From Bifidobacterium callitrichidarum (lineage in GTDB: Bacteria > Actinomycetota > Actinomycetes > Actinomycetales > Bifidobacteriaceae), in assembly GCF_003129905.1 (NCBI RefSeq), contig NZ_QFFM01000027.1, positions 1 to 46,129 of the forward strand: DNA of 46,129 nt, in the 5' to 3' direction. The notes beneath the pieces were generated by a model. It had not been told where the DNA came from. It searched no databases and worked only from the letters and a program-made list of their open reading frames with translations. Positions 7,495 to 16,907 of the stretch are shown here, in pieces (the first letter of the stretch is position 1; each line of letters starts with the position of its first letter). The translations under genes and the position numbers were made by a program.

Positions 7495-7548
7495 CATCGG
7501 CCCTGCCGCACTACGGGATCAGTCGAAGACCGTTCAAATACCTGACAC

Positions 7549-7586
7549 CGTGCCCTGCCTGTGAGTTGCCTCGCAGACGGGGCACG
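7549..7586 (+). terminator. Probable terminator after the membrane protein gene
   Basis: CGTGCCC and GGGCACG close an imperfect stem (7549-7555 and 7580-7586) with inner CTGTGAG/CTCGCAG pairing and a short loop, followed by TTCATATT. It separates the membrane protein gene from glnR. Confidence 0.6.
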
Positions 7587-7740
7587 TTCATATTCCGCAT
7601 ACGTAACATCCATGTGTCCCGCACACGCGCGTACAATAATGTCAACGTGACGGCAGCGGCGTGACAACGTTCGACTCACGGACCTTGCATCGATAAGAAT
7701 CGCGGTCCTGCCGCGAAATCAAGTAAGAGGGGGAATTAGC

Positions 7741-8556
7741 GTGACGGATCTTACGTTGATGACATTCGCCAGCGATCCCGCCACCGTACTGCCGTCCCTC
7801 GCCCTGCTCTCCCATCGTGTGCGCGTGCTGCCTATGGATGCGGCAAGCCTGGTGAAGATGCCGGAGAACACCATTTTGTTCTTGGACGCCCGCGATGATC
7901 TGGCCACCGCCAAGACGCTGTGCCGCCTCATCCACGCCTCCGGCTTGTCCACGCCGATCGTGCTGGTGCTCACCGAAGGCGGCTTCACCGTAGTCAACTC
8001 CCAGTGGGGTATCGCGGATGTGGTGGTGACCACCGCCTCCCCTGCCGAGGTCGAAGGCCGTCTGCGTTTGGTTTCCGAGCGCGGCAATGCGCCTGCGACC
8101 AGTTCGCCGTCCGGTGCCTCCACCGAACCCGGCACCACTGTGGAGGACGGACAGATCCGTTCCGGCGATCTCATCGTGGATACCAACGGATACACCGCTT
8201 CCCTGCACGGCCGCCCCATCGACTTGGCGTACAAGGAATTCGAACTGCTCAAATACCTGGTCCAGCATCCCGGCCGCGTGTTCACGCGCGCCCAGCTGTT
8301 GCAGGAAGTGTGGGGCTACGACTACTACGGCGGCACCCGCACTGTGGACGTGCACATCCGTCGCCTGCGTGCCAAGCTCGGCGGCGAATACGAACACCTC
8401 ATCGGCACCGTGCGCAACGTGGGCTACCGCTTCGATCCGCCGGAGAACGACCGTGGCGAGGCTGCGGCCAAGCAGGCCGCTCAGTCTGCGATTCGCGCTG
8501 ATTCCGCCGATTCTGGGACCGACGACGGCGCTCCGGCACTCAACACCGCCGCCTGA
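7741..8556 (+). CDS. glnR: Nitrogen regulator GlnR (OmpR-type orphan response regulator)
   Basis: GlnR is the global transcriptional regulator of nitrogen assimilation in actinobacteria and has no partner kinase. The 271-residue protein has an atypical receiver (1-120) with a lone acidic site at Asp49 ([11 protein letters not shown]) and the [18 protein letters not shown] segment typical of GlnR. The winged-helix DNA-binding domain spans 130-240 ([20 protein letters not shown], then [18 protein letters not shown] and [13 protein letters not shown]). A 30-residue Ala/Asp-rich tail follows. The start is GTG, with a GAGGGGG ribosome site 8 nt upstream. A TACAAT -10 box lies near 7634 and a possible GTAAC-N6-GTGTC half-match to a GlnR site lies at 7603-7618. 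nth follows 26 nt downstream and may be cotranscribed. Confidence 0.9.
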   Translation: MTDLTLMTFASDPATVLPSLALLSHRVRVLPMDAASLVKMPENTILFLDARDDLATAKTLCRLIHASGLSTPIVLVLTEGGFTVVNSQWGIADVVVTTASPAEVEGRLRLVSERGNAPATSSPSGASTEPGTTVEDGQIRSGDLIVDTNGYTASLHGRPIDLAYKEFELLKYLVQHPGRVFTRAQLLQEVWGYDYYGGTRTVDVHIRRLRAKLGGEYEHLIGTVRNVGYRFDPPENDRGEAAAKQAAQSAIRADSADSGTDDGAPALNTAA

Positions 8557-8582
8557 CCAGAAGCCGATTCGAGGCAAATCCC

Positions 8583-9251
8583 ATGCGCGAAACCAAAACC
8601 GCGCGAATCGAGCGGATGCACCATGAATACGCCATCCTGTGCCAGGTGATCCCCGCTCCCGAATGCGCGCTGCATTTTTCCACACCATTGCAACTGCTCA
8701 TCGCCACCGTACTGAGCGCCCAAACCACGGACAAGCGCGTGAACACCGTGACCCCGGAACTGTTCGCCACGTTCCCCACCGCCGCCGCACTGGCCGCCGC
8801 CAACCCCACCCAAGTGGAGGACATCATTCATCCGCTGGGATTCTATCGCTCCAAAACCCAGCATCTCATCGGCCTCGCCACCGCTCTGGACGAACGGTTC
8901 GGAGGCGAGGTGCCGCATACGATGGACGAGCTGACCAGTCTGCCGGGTGTGGGTCGCAAAACCGCGAACGTGGTGCTTGGTAATGCCTTCGGCATCCCCG
9001 GCTTCCCCGTGGACACGCATGTGATGCGCGTGACCGGCCGATTGCGCTGGCGTTCGGACTGGCGTATTGCGAAGTCCGATCCGGTCAAGGTCGAAAAGGA
9101 GATCACCGCCTGCTTCCCGCCCGAGGAATGGACGGATCTGTCCCATCGGCTCATCCTGTTCGGCCGGGCCACCTGCCATGCCCGCACGCCGGACTGCGAG
9201 CACTGCCCGCTCGCTGATTCCTGCCCCAGCTTCGAGCCTGCGAAAGCGTAG
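8583..9251 (+). CDS. nth: Endonuclease III (base-excision DNA glycosylase/AP lyase)
   Basis: Removes oxidised pyrimidines and cleaves the resulting abasic site. The 222-residue protein has the helix-hairpin-helix LPGVGRKTANVVLGNAF with the catalytic Lys, the catalytic Asp in FPVDTHVMRVTGR, and a [4Fe-4S] cluster motif Cys-X6-Cys-X2-Cys-X5-Cys in CHARTPDCEHCPLADSC. All key residues are intact. It lies 26 nt after glnR on the same strand. The ATG at 8583 follows a weak GAGG ribosome site. Confidence 0.95.
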   Translation: MRETKTARIERMHHEYAILCQVIPAPECALHFSTPLQLLIATVLSAQTTDKRVNTVTPELFATFPTAAALAAANPTQVEDIIHPLGFYRSKTQHLIGLATALDERFGGEVPHTMDELTSLPGVGRKTANVVLGNAFGIPGFPVDTHVMRVTGRLRWRSDWRIAKSDPVKVEKEITACFPPEEWTDLSHRLILFGRATCHARTPDCEHCPLADSCPSFEPAKA

Positions 9252-9272
9252 GGCCAGTTGAGCCCCATTCGG

Positions 9273-9470
9273 CGATGGTATAGCGCCAAATATTGGCCAT
9301 ATACCACCGTTGAAACTGCTCAGTGACGGCATAAAGCCAGTACTTGGCGTTCCGGCTCCGCTGAATCCGGTTTTCGTGACGGTATATATCCACGCACTGG
9401 CCTTCTGCCATCGCTGAGCCGCCCAGTGATGGCAAACCGCCAGTTACTGGCCAGGAAACATCACCAAAAG
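9273..9470. repeat. Four degenerate 51-bp tandem units, each with a GCCAN5TGGC-type dyad
   Basis: The 319-nt gap between nth and the solute-binding protein contains four imperfect units. Each starts with TGAYGGYATA and then a 13-bp dyad: GCCAAATATTGGC (9285-9297), GCCAGTACTTGGC (9336-9348), TCCACGCACTGGC (9389-9401) and GCCAGTTACTGGC (9439-9451). Dyad centres are 51, 53 and 50 bp apart, close to five helical turns. In unit 1 the dyad extends outward (GGTATA...TATACC). Read on the minus strand each unit can encode A-x-x-W-x-(Y/F)-(A/T)-(I/V), but the frame is not kept between units, so it is not a gene. The array may be operators for the downstream gene or a decayed minisatellite. Confidence 0.7.
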
Positions 9471-9557
9471 AACCATTAGTGAAGTCAGACGACCAACGAA
9501 TGGCTCGCACCCGCCGCCCGCACCACCGCAATCGCTGCCCGCATCGCACTGCACCGC

Positions 9558-9563
9558 TAGACT
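9558..9563 (+). promoter_or_regulatory. -10 box of the solute-binding protein gene, leaderless start
   Basis: TAGACT ends 7 nt before the ATG at 9571, which predicts transcription starting at the start codon. No Shine-Dalgarno is visible. The 51-bp array lies just upstream. Confidence 0.55.
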
Positions 9564-9570
9564 GGGCTCC

Positions 9571-11226
9571 ATGCGAAGCAGACGGGACAATGCGTGGGTT
9601 CAGTGGGGCGTCTTTCTGGGGGTGACCGCACTGCTCAGCGTGCTCGTCTGGGCCGGCTGGTCGGTCATCAATCATCGCCCGCTGATTCCCGGCTTCGGCG
9701 GCAGTAGCACCGAAGCCACCGACAACGTACGCATAGGGGTGACGGATATGCCGGAATCGTTGGATATCCGACCGTCCGCTGCAGCCGGAAACAACGGCGA
9801 CGCCACTGATCCGACCGCAATTGACGCCGTCTCCCCCGCCGAACGACTACTCATCGGCAACGTGTACGAAACGCTCGTCACCGTAGATCAGCAGAACCGG
9901 CTCCAGCCGGGCCTCGCCACGAAGTGGACCGTCTCAGACGATGGCCTGACCTACGCCTTCACTATCGCCAAGAACGTCACGTTCTCCAACGGACATACGT
10001 TGGACGCGGCGGATGTGGTGTGGTCACTGCAGCAGGCGGTCAACGGCCAGGCCGCGAACCAGTCCACGAATCAGTCCGCAGGCAATTCCATCAGCAACGC
10101 CGATACGAACAGTCTCGGCAATCTCGCTTCGGTGACCAATCCGGATGCCTCGACCGTCGTCATCACCTTGTCCCAACCGAATCCCACGCTGCTGCGAACG
10201 TTGTCCGGCAAGCTCGGCGTCGTGTTCGATGCGGAAGCGGGCAGTACCGATTACGCTACAAAGGCCGCGGGCTCCGGACCGTTCACCGTGCGCGACTTCC
10301 AAGCCGCCCGGTCCCTCACCTTTGCGCGCAATGATACGTATCACGGCACCAAGGCGGCGAGCGCCACCGTGACCGTGACCAAGTACGACGATGATGCCGC
10401 ACTGGCGAAAGCCCTGAAGAGCGGTGACATCGAACTGGCCCAGAATCTCGGCGCAAATGCGGCGGCGACGCTGCAGAGCGAAACCGCGAAGACGGACAAA
10501 AAGACTGGCATCACCGTAACCAAGGGCGCCACCACGAGCAAGGTGATGCTGGCATACAATCACGGCACCGATTCGCTGCTCTCGGATGAGCAGGCACGTA
10601 AGGCGTTCCGCTACCAGATCGACGCGGCCGGCATCGCAAGCTCGCAGCCGGATGGCAACGGGTCGTTGGGCGGACCGGTCAGCGCACTGGAACCGGGCTA
10701 TGAGGACCTGACTGGACTGTTCCCCTATGACACGGCCCAAGCGCAGCAGATGTTCGGGTATTTCGGCGACCAGTACCTGACCACGGTGAATCTGGTGGTC
10801 ACGGAGCGGTGGCGAACGTTGGCGGAAAACATCAAACAGCAGATCGAGCAGGGACCACGACCGAGCGTGAACCTTGAGGTGCTCTCCGACGCCGAGTATG
10901 CGGCGCGTATCCAGGCCGGCACGTGGGAGATGACGCTGATGAGCATGGACGGCACGGACGATGCGGGGCTGTTCGTGGATGAGAACGGACCGTTCCATTA
11001 CGACCGCGCGGAGGCGCAGCAAGCGTATGCATCGGCACGGGCGGCCACGAACGATACGGACTATGCGGACCGTATGAAAGCGTATGCGCGACTGCTCAGC
11101 AAGGATGCGGCCGCCGACTGGCTGTACGCACGGGCTTGTTTCACGGCTGCGAGGAGCGGCGTAAGCGGATATCCGACCGCGCTGACAGATCAGCGACTGC
11201 CGCTGGCGAACGTGCGCATCGGCTGA
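9571..11226 (+). CDS. Family-5 (peptide/nickel type) extracellular solute-binding protein
   Basis: A 551-residue binding protein of the OppA/DppA superfamily. The N-terminus has a hydrophobic segment (about residues 12-32) without a lipobox Cys, so it is membrane-anchored or secreted rather than a classical lipoprotein. SBP family-5 features follow: NVRIGVTDMPESLDIRP, a start-of-lobe block with GNVYETLVTVD and LATKWTVSDDGLTYAFTI, then VTFSNGHTLDAADVVWSLQQ. The region around residues 165-190 is Ser/Asn-rich and unusual. No permease or ATPase gene is adjacent, so it is an orphan component; the ligand cannot be inferred. The start is set by the -10 box 7 nt upstream. Confidence 0.85.
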   Translation: MRSRRDNAWVQWGVFLGVTALLSVLVWAGWSVINHRPLIPGFGGSSTEATDNVRIGVTDMPESLDIRPSAAAGNNGDATDPTAIDAVSPAERLLIGNVYETLVTVDQQNRLQPGLATKWTVSDDGLTYAFTIAKNVTFSNGHTLDAADVVWSLQQAVNGQAANQSTNQSAGNSISNADTNSLGNLASVTNPDASTVVITLSQPNPTLLRTLSGKLGVVFDAEAGSTDYATKAAGSGPFTVRDFQAARSLTFARNDTYHGTKAASATVTVTKYDDDAALAKALKSGDIELAQNLGANAAATLQSETAKTDKKTGITVTKGATTSKVMLAYNHGTDSLLSDEQARKAFRYQIDAAGIASSQPDGNGSLGGPVSALEPGYEDLTGLFPYDTAQAQQMFGYFGDQYLTTVNLVVTERWRTLAENIKQQIEQGPRPSVNLEVLSDAEYAARIQAGTWEMTLMSMDGTDDAGLFVDENGPFHYDRAEAQQAYASARAATNDTDYADRMKAYARLLSKDAAADWLYARACFTAARSGVSGYPTALTDQRLPLANVRIG

Positions 11227-11365
11227 AATTCCCGGGAGTGACGTCAACCTGTCTGAATCCCGCCGTTCCCGGCATCGGTCGTCCGGTCCGACGCACCGCT
11301 GACAAAACCACCGCCGGGCCGCTGGCGAAAGGGCCGGAACAGGCCGCCTTGTCATGCAACACGCA

Positions 11366-11371
11366 TAGACT
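11366..11371 (+). promoter_or_regulatory. -10 box of valS, leaderless start
   Basis: TAGACT ends 8 nt before the ATG at 11380. No ribosome site and no T-box-like leader is present, so valS appears to be transcribed without a 5' UTR. Confidence 0.5.
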
Positions 11372-11379
11372 TTGGCCTT

Positions 11380-14127
11380 ATGACTGAAGGCAATTCCATC
11401 ATCAACGCCAGCCTCACCCCACTGCCCGACAAGGTCGGCGTGGACGGTCTTGAGGATAAGTGGCGCGCCGTTTGGGATGAGAACGGCACCTACAAATTCC
11501 AGAACACCCGTGACCGCAAGGCCGTGTACTCCATCGACACCCCGCCGCCCACCGTCTCCGGTTCGCTGCACGTGGGCCACGTGTTCTCCTACACGCACAC
11601 CGATGTGATCGCGCGCTACAAGCGCATGCGCGGCTTCGACGTGTTCTACCCGATGGGCTGGGACGACAACGGCCTGCCCACCGAGCGCCGCGTGCAGAAC
11701 TACTACGGCGTGCGTGTGGACGTCTCCCTGCCGTACGATCCGGACTTCAAGCCGCCGTACGAGGGCACCGACGGCAAGAAGATCGACGCCAAGGACCAGG
11801 TCCCGATCTCCCGCAAGAACTTCATCGAACTGTGCGAGAAGCTGACCGCCCAGGACGAGAAGCTGTTCGAGGCGCTGTGGCGCAAGCTGGGCCTGTCCAT
11901 CGACTGGTCCCAGACCTACCACACCATCGGCGAGCACCCGCAGCGTGTGGCCCAGAAGGCCTTCCTGCGCAACCTCGCCCGCGGTGAGGCCTACCAGCAG
12001 GACGCCCCGGGTCTGTGGGACGTGACCTTCCAGACCGCCGTGGCCCAGGCCGAGCTTGAGAGCCGCGAGTACCCCGGCTTCTACCACAAGGTGGCCTTCC
12101 GCTTCGAGGATGGCACCCCGATCTACATCGAGACCACCCGTCCGGAGCTGCTGGCGGCCTGCACCTCGCTGATCGCCAACCCGGACGACGACCGTTACAA
12201 GAAGTACTTCGGCCAGGAGGTCTACTCCCCGCTGTTCAAGGTCAAGGTGCCGATTCTGGCCCACCCGGCCGCCGAAATGGACAAGGGCGCCGGCATCGCC
12301 ATGTGCTGTACGTTCGGTGACGTGACCGATGTGCAGTGGTGGCGCGACCTCAAGCTGCCCACCCGCCCGATCATCCAGCGCAACGGCCGCATCGTGATGG
12401 ACACCCCGGACTGGATCACCGATCCGGCCGGCCGCGAGATCTTCGCGGAGACCGCCGGCAAGACCACGTTCTCCGCCCGCAAGGTGATCGTGGACAAGCT
12501 GCGCGAGTCCGGCGATCTGGACGGCGAGCCGACGCCGACCAAGCGTATGACGAACTTCTACGAGAAGGGCGACAAGCCGCTCGAGATCGTCACCTCCCGC
12601 CAGTGGTACCTGAAGAACGGCGGCACGGACGCCAAGCTGAACGCCGAGCTCATCGAGCGTGGCAAGGAGCTCAACTTCCACCCCGACTTCATGCGCGTAC
12701 GTTACGAGAACTGGGTCCATGGCCTCAACGGCGATTGGCTCATCTCCCGCCAGCGCTTCTTCGGTGTGCCGTTCCCGCTGTGGTACCCGGTCAAGGCCGA
12801 TGGTGAGCCGGATTACGATCACCCGATCACCCCGAGCGAGGACATCCTGCCAATCGACCCGACCATCGACGTGCCGGCCGGCTACACCGAGGACCAGCGT
12901 GACGTGCCCGGCGGCTTCACGGCCGAGAAGGACATCATGGACACGTGGGCGACCTCCTCGCTCACCCCGCAGATCGTGACCCACTGGGCCGAACCGGACG
13001 AGGCCTCCAAGGCCCTGTTCGCCTCCACGTTCCCGATGGATCTGCGTCCGCAGGGTCAGGACATCATCCGTACCTGGCTGTTCTCCACCGTGGACCGTGC
13101 GCACCTCGAGAACAAGTGCCTGCCGTGGGCCCACGCCACGCTGTCCGGCTGGATCCTGGATCCGGACCACAAGAAGATGTCGAAGTCCAAGGGCAACGTG
13201 GTGGTGCCGAACGAGCCGATCGAGAAGTTCGGCGCGGACGCCGTGCGTTACTGGGCCGCCGCCGCCCGTCTGGGCCTGGACGCCACGTACGATGTGGGTC
13301 AGATGAAGATCGGCCGTCGACTGGCCATCAAGCTGCTGAACGCCACCAAGTTCGCGCTGGCCATCGGCCGTGAGGACGAGAACCATCACGTGGGCGAGTC
13401 CGCGGTTGCCGCCTGGAACCCGGCCGATGTGACCGAACCGCTGGATCGCGCCGCCATGGCAAAGCTGGCCCATGTGATCCGCCAGGCCACCGACGCGCTG
13501 GAGGCCTACGAGCACTCCAAGGCGCTGGAGGTCATCGAGTCCTACTTCTGGCAGTTCTGCGACGACTACATCGAGCTGGTCAAGAACCGCGCCTACGGCA
13601 CCCCGGACGAGAAGGGCGTGGCCCCGTCCGAGAAGGCCGTCCGTTCCGCCCGCACCGCGCTGGGCCTGGGTCTGGACGCATTCGCCCGCCTGCTGGCCCC
13701 GTACCTGCCGTACGCCACCGAAGAGGTGTGGAGCTGGATGCACGCCGGTTCCGGTTCCGTGCACCGTGCTGCCTGGCCGACCCCGGAGCCGTATGCGGCT
13801 GCCGCCGCCGGTGTTTCTCCCGAGACGCTGGCTTGGGCCGGCAAGGCTGTGGAGCAGCTGCGTAAGATCAAGTCCGAGGCCAAGGTCTCCATGAAGACGC
13901 CGATCCTCTCCGTGGCGCTGACCGCCGCGCAGGACGGTGTGGACGCGATTCGCGCCGCGCTGACCGATATCGCGCAGGCCGGCCGCGTGGTGGGCAAGTT
14001 CGATCTCGTGGCCAAGCACGCCGAGGAGGAGTCCGCCGAGGACGCCGCCGAAGCCGCATCCGCCGAGGCCGAGGTCGCTGTCGAGTCCAGCGAGCTCGGT
14101 GAGCCTCCTGTGAAGAAGGCGAAGTGA
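11380..14127 (+). CDS. valS: Valyl-tRNA synthetase
   Basis: Charges tRNA-Val with valine (class Ia synthetase). The 915-residue protein has the HIGH-type motif HVGH in PPTVSGSLHVGHVFSYTHTD, the MGWDDNGLPTERRVQ segment, a CP1 editing domain (about 200-390, TRPELLAACTSLIANP), the KMSKSKGN motif, and the anticodon-binding helical domain. DDNGLPTER is the form typical of archaeal and some actinobacterial ValS rather than the E. coli type. The C-terminus is an acidic Ala/Glu-rich tail (about 885-915) ending in KKAK, which departs from the usual coiled-coil arm. It is monocistronic and closed by a strong terminator. Confidence 0.95.
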   Translation: MTEGNSIINASLTPLPDKVGVDGLEDKWRAVWDENGTYKFQNTRDRKAVYSIDTPPPTVSGSLHVGHVFSYTHTDVIARYKRMRGFDVFYPMGWDDNGLPTERRVQNYYGVRVDVSLPYDPDFKPPYEGTDGKKIDAKDQVPISRKNFIELCEKLTAQDEKLFEALWRKLGLSIDWSQTYHTIGEHPQRVAQKAFLRNLARGEAYQQDAPGLWDVTFQTAVAQAELESREYPGFYHKVAFRFEDGTPIYIETTRPELLAACTSLIANPDDDRYKKYFGQEVYSPLFKVKVPILAHPAAEMDKGAGIAMCCTFGDVTDVQWWRDLKLPTRPIIQRNGRIVMDTPDWITDPAGREIFAETAGKTTFSARKVIVDKLRESGDLDGEPTPTKRMTNFYEKGDKPLEIVTSRQWYLKNGGTDAKLNAELIERGKELNFHPDFMRVRYENWVHGLNGDWLISRQRFFGVPFPLWYPVKADGEPDYDHPITPSEDILPIDPTIDVPAGYTEDQRDVPGGFTAEKDIMDTWATSSLTPQIVTHWAEPDEASKALFASTFPMDLRPQGQDIIRTWLFSTVDRAHLENKCLPWAHATLSGWILDPDHKKMSKSKGNVVVPNEPIEKFGADAVRYWAAAARLGLDATYDVGQMKIGRRLAIKLLNATKFALAIGREDENHHVGESAVAAWNPADVTEPLDRAAMAKLAHVIRQATDALEAYEHSKALEVIESYFWQFCDDYIELVKNRAYGTPDEKGVAPSEKAVRSARTALGLGLDAFARLLAPYLPYATEEVWSWMHAGSGSVHRAAWPTPEPYAAAAAGVSPETLAWAGKAVEQLRKIKSEAKVSMKTPILSVALTAAQDGVDAIRAALTDIAQAGRVVGKFDLVAKHAEEESAEDAAEAASAEAEVAVESSELGEPPVKKAK

Positions 14128-14152
14128 TCGCTCTCTGTGGAGCTTGATCGTC

Positions 14153-14194
14153 ATATGGGAAAGCCCCGACCGCATGGCCGGGGCTTTCCCATAT
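14153..14194. terminator. Bidirectional terminator between valS and a convergent gene
   Basis: A perfect 16-bp stem (ATATGGGAAAGCCCCG at 14153-14168 and its complement at 14179-14194) with a 10-base loop. It lies 25 nt past the valS stop and 20 nt before the stop of the minus-strand gene at 14215, so it can serve both. Confidence 0.85.
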
Positions 14195-14214
14195 CCTCCA
14201 ACGGACTGGCGTAA

Positions 14215-16344
14215 TCACACGGTGGGAATCACGAGGAGGTAGCGGGGATCGCCGGTGCTGGATTGCGGCGCGGATGCGCCTAGTTGGGTGATGGCCTGAG
14301 CGATGAGGGTTCCGGCGTCGCCGAGTTCCACGGTTTCGCTAATGAGCGTGCTCATGTCATGCGTGAGCAGCGTGCCGCCCTTGTCAAAGCCGAACAGGAC
14401 GGGCGCGGAGTCGGTGTCGTCCGCGGCGTCGCCGGACTGGCCCGACTTGCCGGACGCCGTCGAAGCACCGTCATCGGTTCCCGTAGAGCCGGATGCATTG
14501 GATTGTGACTGGCCGGATTGACCGGCCGCAGAAGCATCGCCACTGGCGGACGCACCGGAATTACCGGACGACTTGCCGCCGCCCAACGCGGAGGTGAGGC
14601 CGTTGGCGTAACTCATCACGTCACCGGCGGACATGGACATCGTATCGTCCACGAGCGAGGCGTTGGCGTCCCGTGATTGCTGCTGTTTGGCGGCTTCGGC
14701 CTGTTTCAGCGCAGCCTGTGCCTTGCGTTTGGCGTCGGCGACCTTGGTACGGCCGTAGAACGACCGCGACTGCGGGTCCACCAGTCCGGCGAGCGCGCGG
14801 GATTCATCAATCGCTTCGGCCTGACCTGCACCGGTATTCCCGCTCCCGCCATCCTTGGACGTTTTCGCCGAATCTGGGGCCGTAGTGGAACCCGTATTGC
14901 CGGAGGCATTGTCGCCGCTGCCATTCTGCGCGGCATCCGCGCTGTCCCCGCCCTCGAACTGGTCGGAGAAACGTAGCACAATCTGCTTCAGCGCTTGGGA
15001 CTTACCGGTGTGTTCGCAGGCGGCGGCGAGCGTGCCCATGGCGGCGTCTACCTTGGATTGCGCGTCCTTCAGATCGGCGCTGCCATTCGTTTCGGCGATG
15101 GCCTGCTGCGCGTAGGCGGAGGCCCCGGAGGACGTGCCGCCGGTCAGCGCGGACAGGTTGGCGGTGTAGACGTCCGTGTATTTCATCGAATACGGGATCA
15201 TCGCGGCGGAAAGCTGGCTCTGCCCCTCGGAGTACTGCTTGGAGCCCTTGGTGGCCTCTTCGGCGGCCTCGGCGGTCAGGTCATCGATGAGACCGGTGGT
15301 ACCCTGCTGCTGGATGCGACGGATCACCTCGTCCAAAGCGTCCACAGCGCCTGCGTGCATGTGCGCGGCGCTCACGTTGTTCACCGCATTGGCCAAGTCG
15401 ATCACGGCTTGAGCGAGAGGCGTATCGCCGGACAGTTCGCCGGCGGTGCCCATGAGCGCGGGCAGCTGCGTGGAGGTGCCGATGGAACCGGACAGATGAT
15501 TGGTGTATGAGCCCACGTACGCGGCCATGTAGCCTTCGAACGTTTGCTTGTGGGCGGCCTTGCGCTCGGCCACTACGGACTGGTCCAGCTTGCGTTCGTT
15601 GTCCCGCAAGGCCTTGAGCTGGTCCACGAGCTGCTGGTGTTCACCCGAACCGGCATCGGTCAGGGAGTCGACCAGCGTGGCTGCGGTGGCGGCGAGCTGG
15701 GCGGCATCGGAACCGGATGCTGACGTGCCATTGCCTGATTCACCGTTCGAAACGGGCAACGAGGCGAGCGCCACAGCGCTCATTGTGAAGTCCTTGGCGT
15801 TCATGTAACAACTGAAGCTCAGACCGGAACCGGATTTGCCGGCCGCCGCGACGACGGTGTCCGAACCTTGTGTGGCGAGTGAAACGCCTTTGTCCGCGGA
15901 TATGTCGCCGGCGACCTGCGTGGGCACGGTGAACGCCACGACAGGAATGCTCTTGTCAGCCTCGTCAGTGGCGGGCTGGACATCGATGTATATGCCGACG
16001 AGACCGGACGCACCGCTCACGGTTGCGGCGTCCACGTTCGGACCATCGAGCGAATAGGCGACCGTGATCTTCCACGGGGAAGCCGGCGCGGTATCGGAGT
16101 CGGCAGGAATGCGCGTGACGGCGGAATCGGAGGCGGTATTTGTGCCGGAGACGGCAGTCCCGTTTGCCGCGCCCGTCACATACCAGCGTGCCGGCTCGCC
16201 TTCGTCATCCAGTACGGCGTATCGGTCGGCGGACGCGGCAAGCACCGGACCATAATCCACATCGGCCGGGCGGCTGAGCCATGCGCCACCGGTAGCGGCC
16301 GTCACGCACAGGGCGCAACTGACCAAAGCGGCGGCGAGCTTCAT
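14215..16344 (-). CDS. Secreted or membrane-anchored low-complexity protein, unknown function
   Basis: A 709-residue protein from the ATG at 16344. The frame extends to a TTG at 16428, but only the 16344 start gives a proper signal peptide (MKLAAALVSCALCVTAATGG). Residues 20-190 look like an extracellular beta-rich domain. Residues about 215-450 are helical with repeated LVDQLKALRDNERKLDQS-like heptads, suggesting a coiled coil. Residues about 460-650 are Ser/Gly/Ala/Asp-rich and probably disordered, interrupted by an Ala/Gln helix (AKRKAQAALKQAEAAKQQQ). No sorting signal or C-terminal membrane helix is present. I do not recognise a family. It stands alone between valS and chorismate mutase. 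Confidence 0.75.
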   Translation of the reverse strand: MKLAAALVSCALCVTAATGGAWLSRPADVDYGPVLAASADRYAVLDDEGEPARWYVTGAANGTAVSGTNTASDSAVTRIPADSDTAPASPWKITVAYSLDGPNVDAATVSGASGLVGIYIDVQPATDEADKSIPVVAFTVPTQVAGDISADKGVSLATQGSDTVVAAAGKSGSGLSFSCYMNAKDFTMSAVALASLPVSNGESGNGTSASGSDAAQLAATAATLVDSLTDAGSGEHQQLVDQLKALRDNERKLDQSVVAERKAAHKQTFEGYMAAYVGSYTNHLSGSIGTSTQLPALMGTAGELSGDTPLAQAVIDLANAVNNVSAAHMHAGAVDALDEVIRRIQQQGTTGLIDDLTAEAAEEATKGSKQYSEGQSQLSAAMIPYSMKYTDVYTANLSALTGGTSSGASAYAQQAIAETNGSADLKDAQSKVDAAMGTLAAACEHTGKSQALKQIVLRFSDQFEGGDSADAAQNGSGDNASGNTGSTTAPDSAKTSKDGGSGNTGAGQAEAIDESRALAGLVDPQSRSFYGRTKVADAKRKAQAALKQAEAAKQQQSRDANASLVDDTMSMSAGDVMSYANGLTSALGGGKSSGNSGASASGDASAAGQSGQSQSNASGSTGTDDGASTASGKSGQSGDAADDTDSAPVLFGFDKGGTLLTHDMSTLISETVELGDAGTLIAQAITQLGASAPQSSTGDPRYLLVIPTV

Positions 16345-16466
16345 ACCATCAATCCCATCGATACGGCCGGTCAGTGCGAGTCGGGCGACGCAATCGCGCG
16401 CGACTAACGAACCGGGGCGGATAACCAACTCCGTATCAATGTAGTCGAGGCACGCCCCAGCAAAAA

Positions 16467-16856
16467 TTAGGCGAACACGTCCAGAACGCCCGGATCACCA
16501 CCGGCGTCGGCGATGCGCTGGTGACGCTTCTTGGCTTCAGTCACCACGAATTCACGGTATTTCTCCGCGATTTCCGGATCAAGACCGGCATCGACAGCGA
16601 TGCGGTGGAGACGCTCGATCTGGTAGTCCTCACGCTTGGTGTCTTCCGGGGCGAATCCGGCGTTGGCCTTCAGCACGCCCACCTGGGACGTGGTCTTGAA
16701 CCGCTCGGCGAGCAGCGAAATAACCGCGGAATCGATATTGTCGATGGATTGACGAAGCGCTTTGATCTGCGCCACCGCCTGGGCGGTCTCAGGGTGGGCC
16801 GCCGCTTGGGCGGAATCAATGGTCGTCCTCTGCCAGTCACTGCTCGTTTCGCTCAT
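16467..16856 (-). CDS. Chorismate mutase (AroQ type)
   Basis: Converts chorismate to prephenate for phenylalanine and tyrosine synthesis. The 129-residue protein from the ATG at 16856 (MSETSSDW) carries the all-helical AroQ domain in residues 30-115: IKALRQSIDNIDSAVISLLA with the active-site Arg, ERFKTTSQVGVLKA with the second Arg and Lys, then DTKREDYQIERL. The frame is open for 17 further codons upstream, but a TATCCT -10 box ends 7 nt before the 16856 ATG, pointing to a leaderless start there. It is separated from rho by the rho terminator, so it has its own promoter. No other aro or phe gene is nearby. Confidence 0.87.
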   Translation of the reverse strand: MSETSSDWQRTTIDSAQAAAHPETAQAVAQIKALRQSIDNIDSAVISLLAERFKTTSQVGVLKANAGFAPEDTKREDYQIERLHRIAVDAGLDPEIAEKYREFVVTEAKKRHQRIADAGGDPGVLDVFA

Positions 16857-16907
16857 AGATTCGAGGATACTCCAGTCTCGGGAAGCCGTCGATGCTTCAT
16901 CGCGCAT

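Noticed and set aside
9273..9470. A repeat protein gene on the minus strand in the 51-bp array
   Set aside because: Unit spacing of 53 and 50 bp breaks the frame, and no start or ribosome site is visible.
11227..11379. T-box leader upstream of valS
   Set aside because: No specifier loop or T-box sequence is visible, and the -10 box lies directly before the start codon.
10024..14175. 1383-codon minus-strand open frame across the SBP gene and valS
   Set aside because: Codon-phase shadow of two real plus-strand genes; it has no recognisable domain and spans an intergenic promoter.
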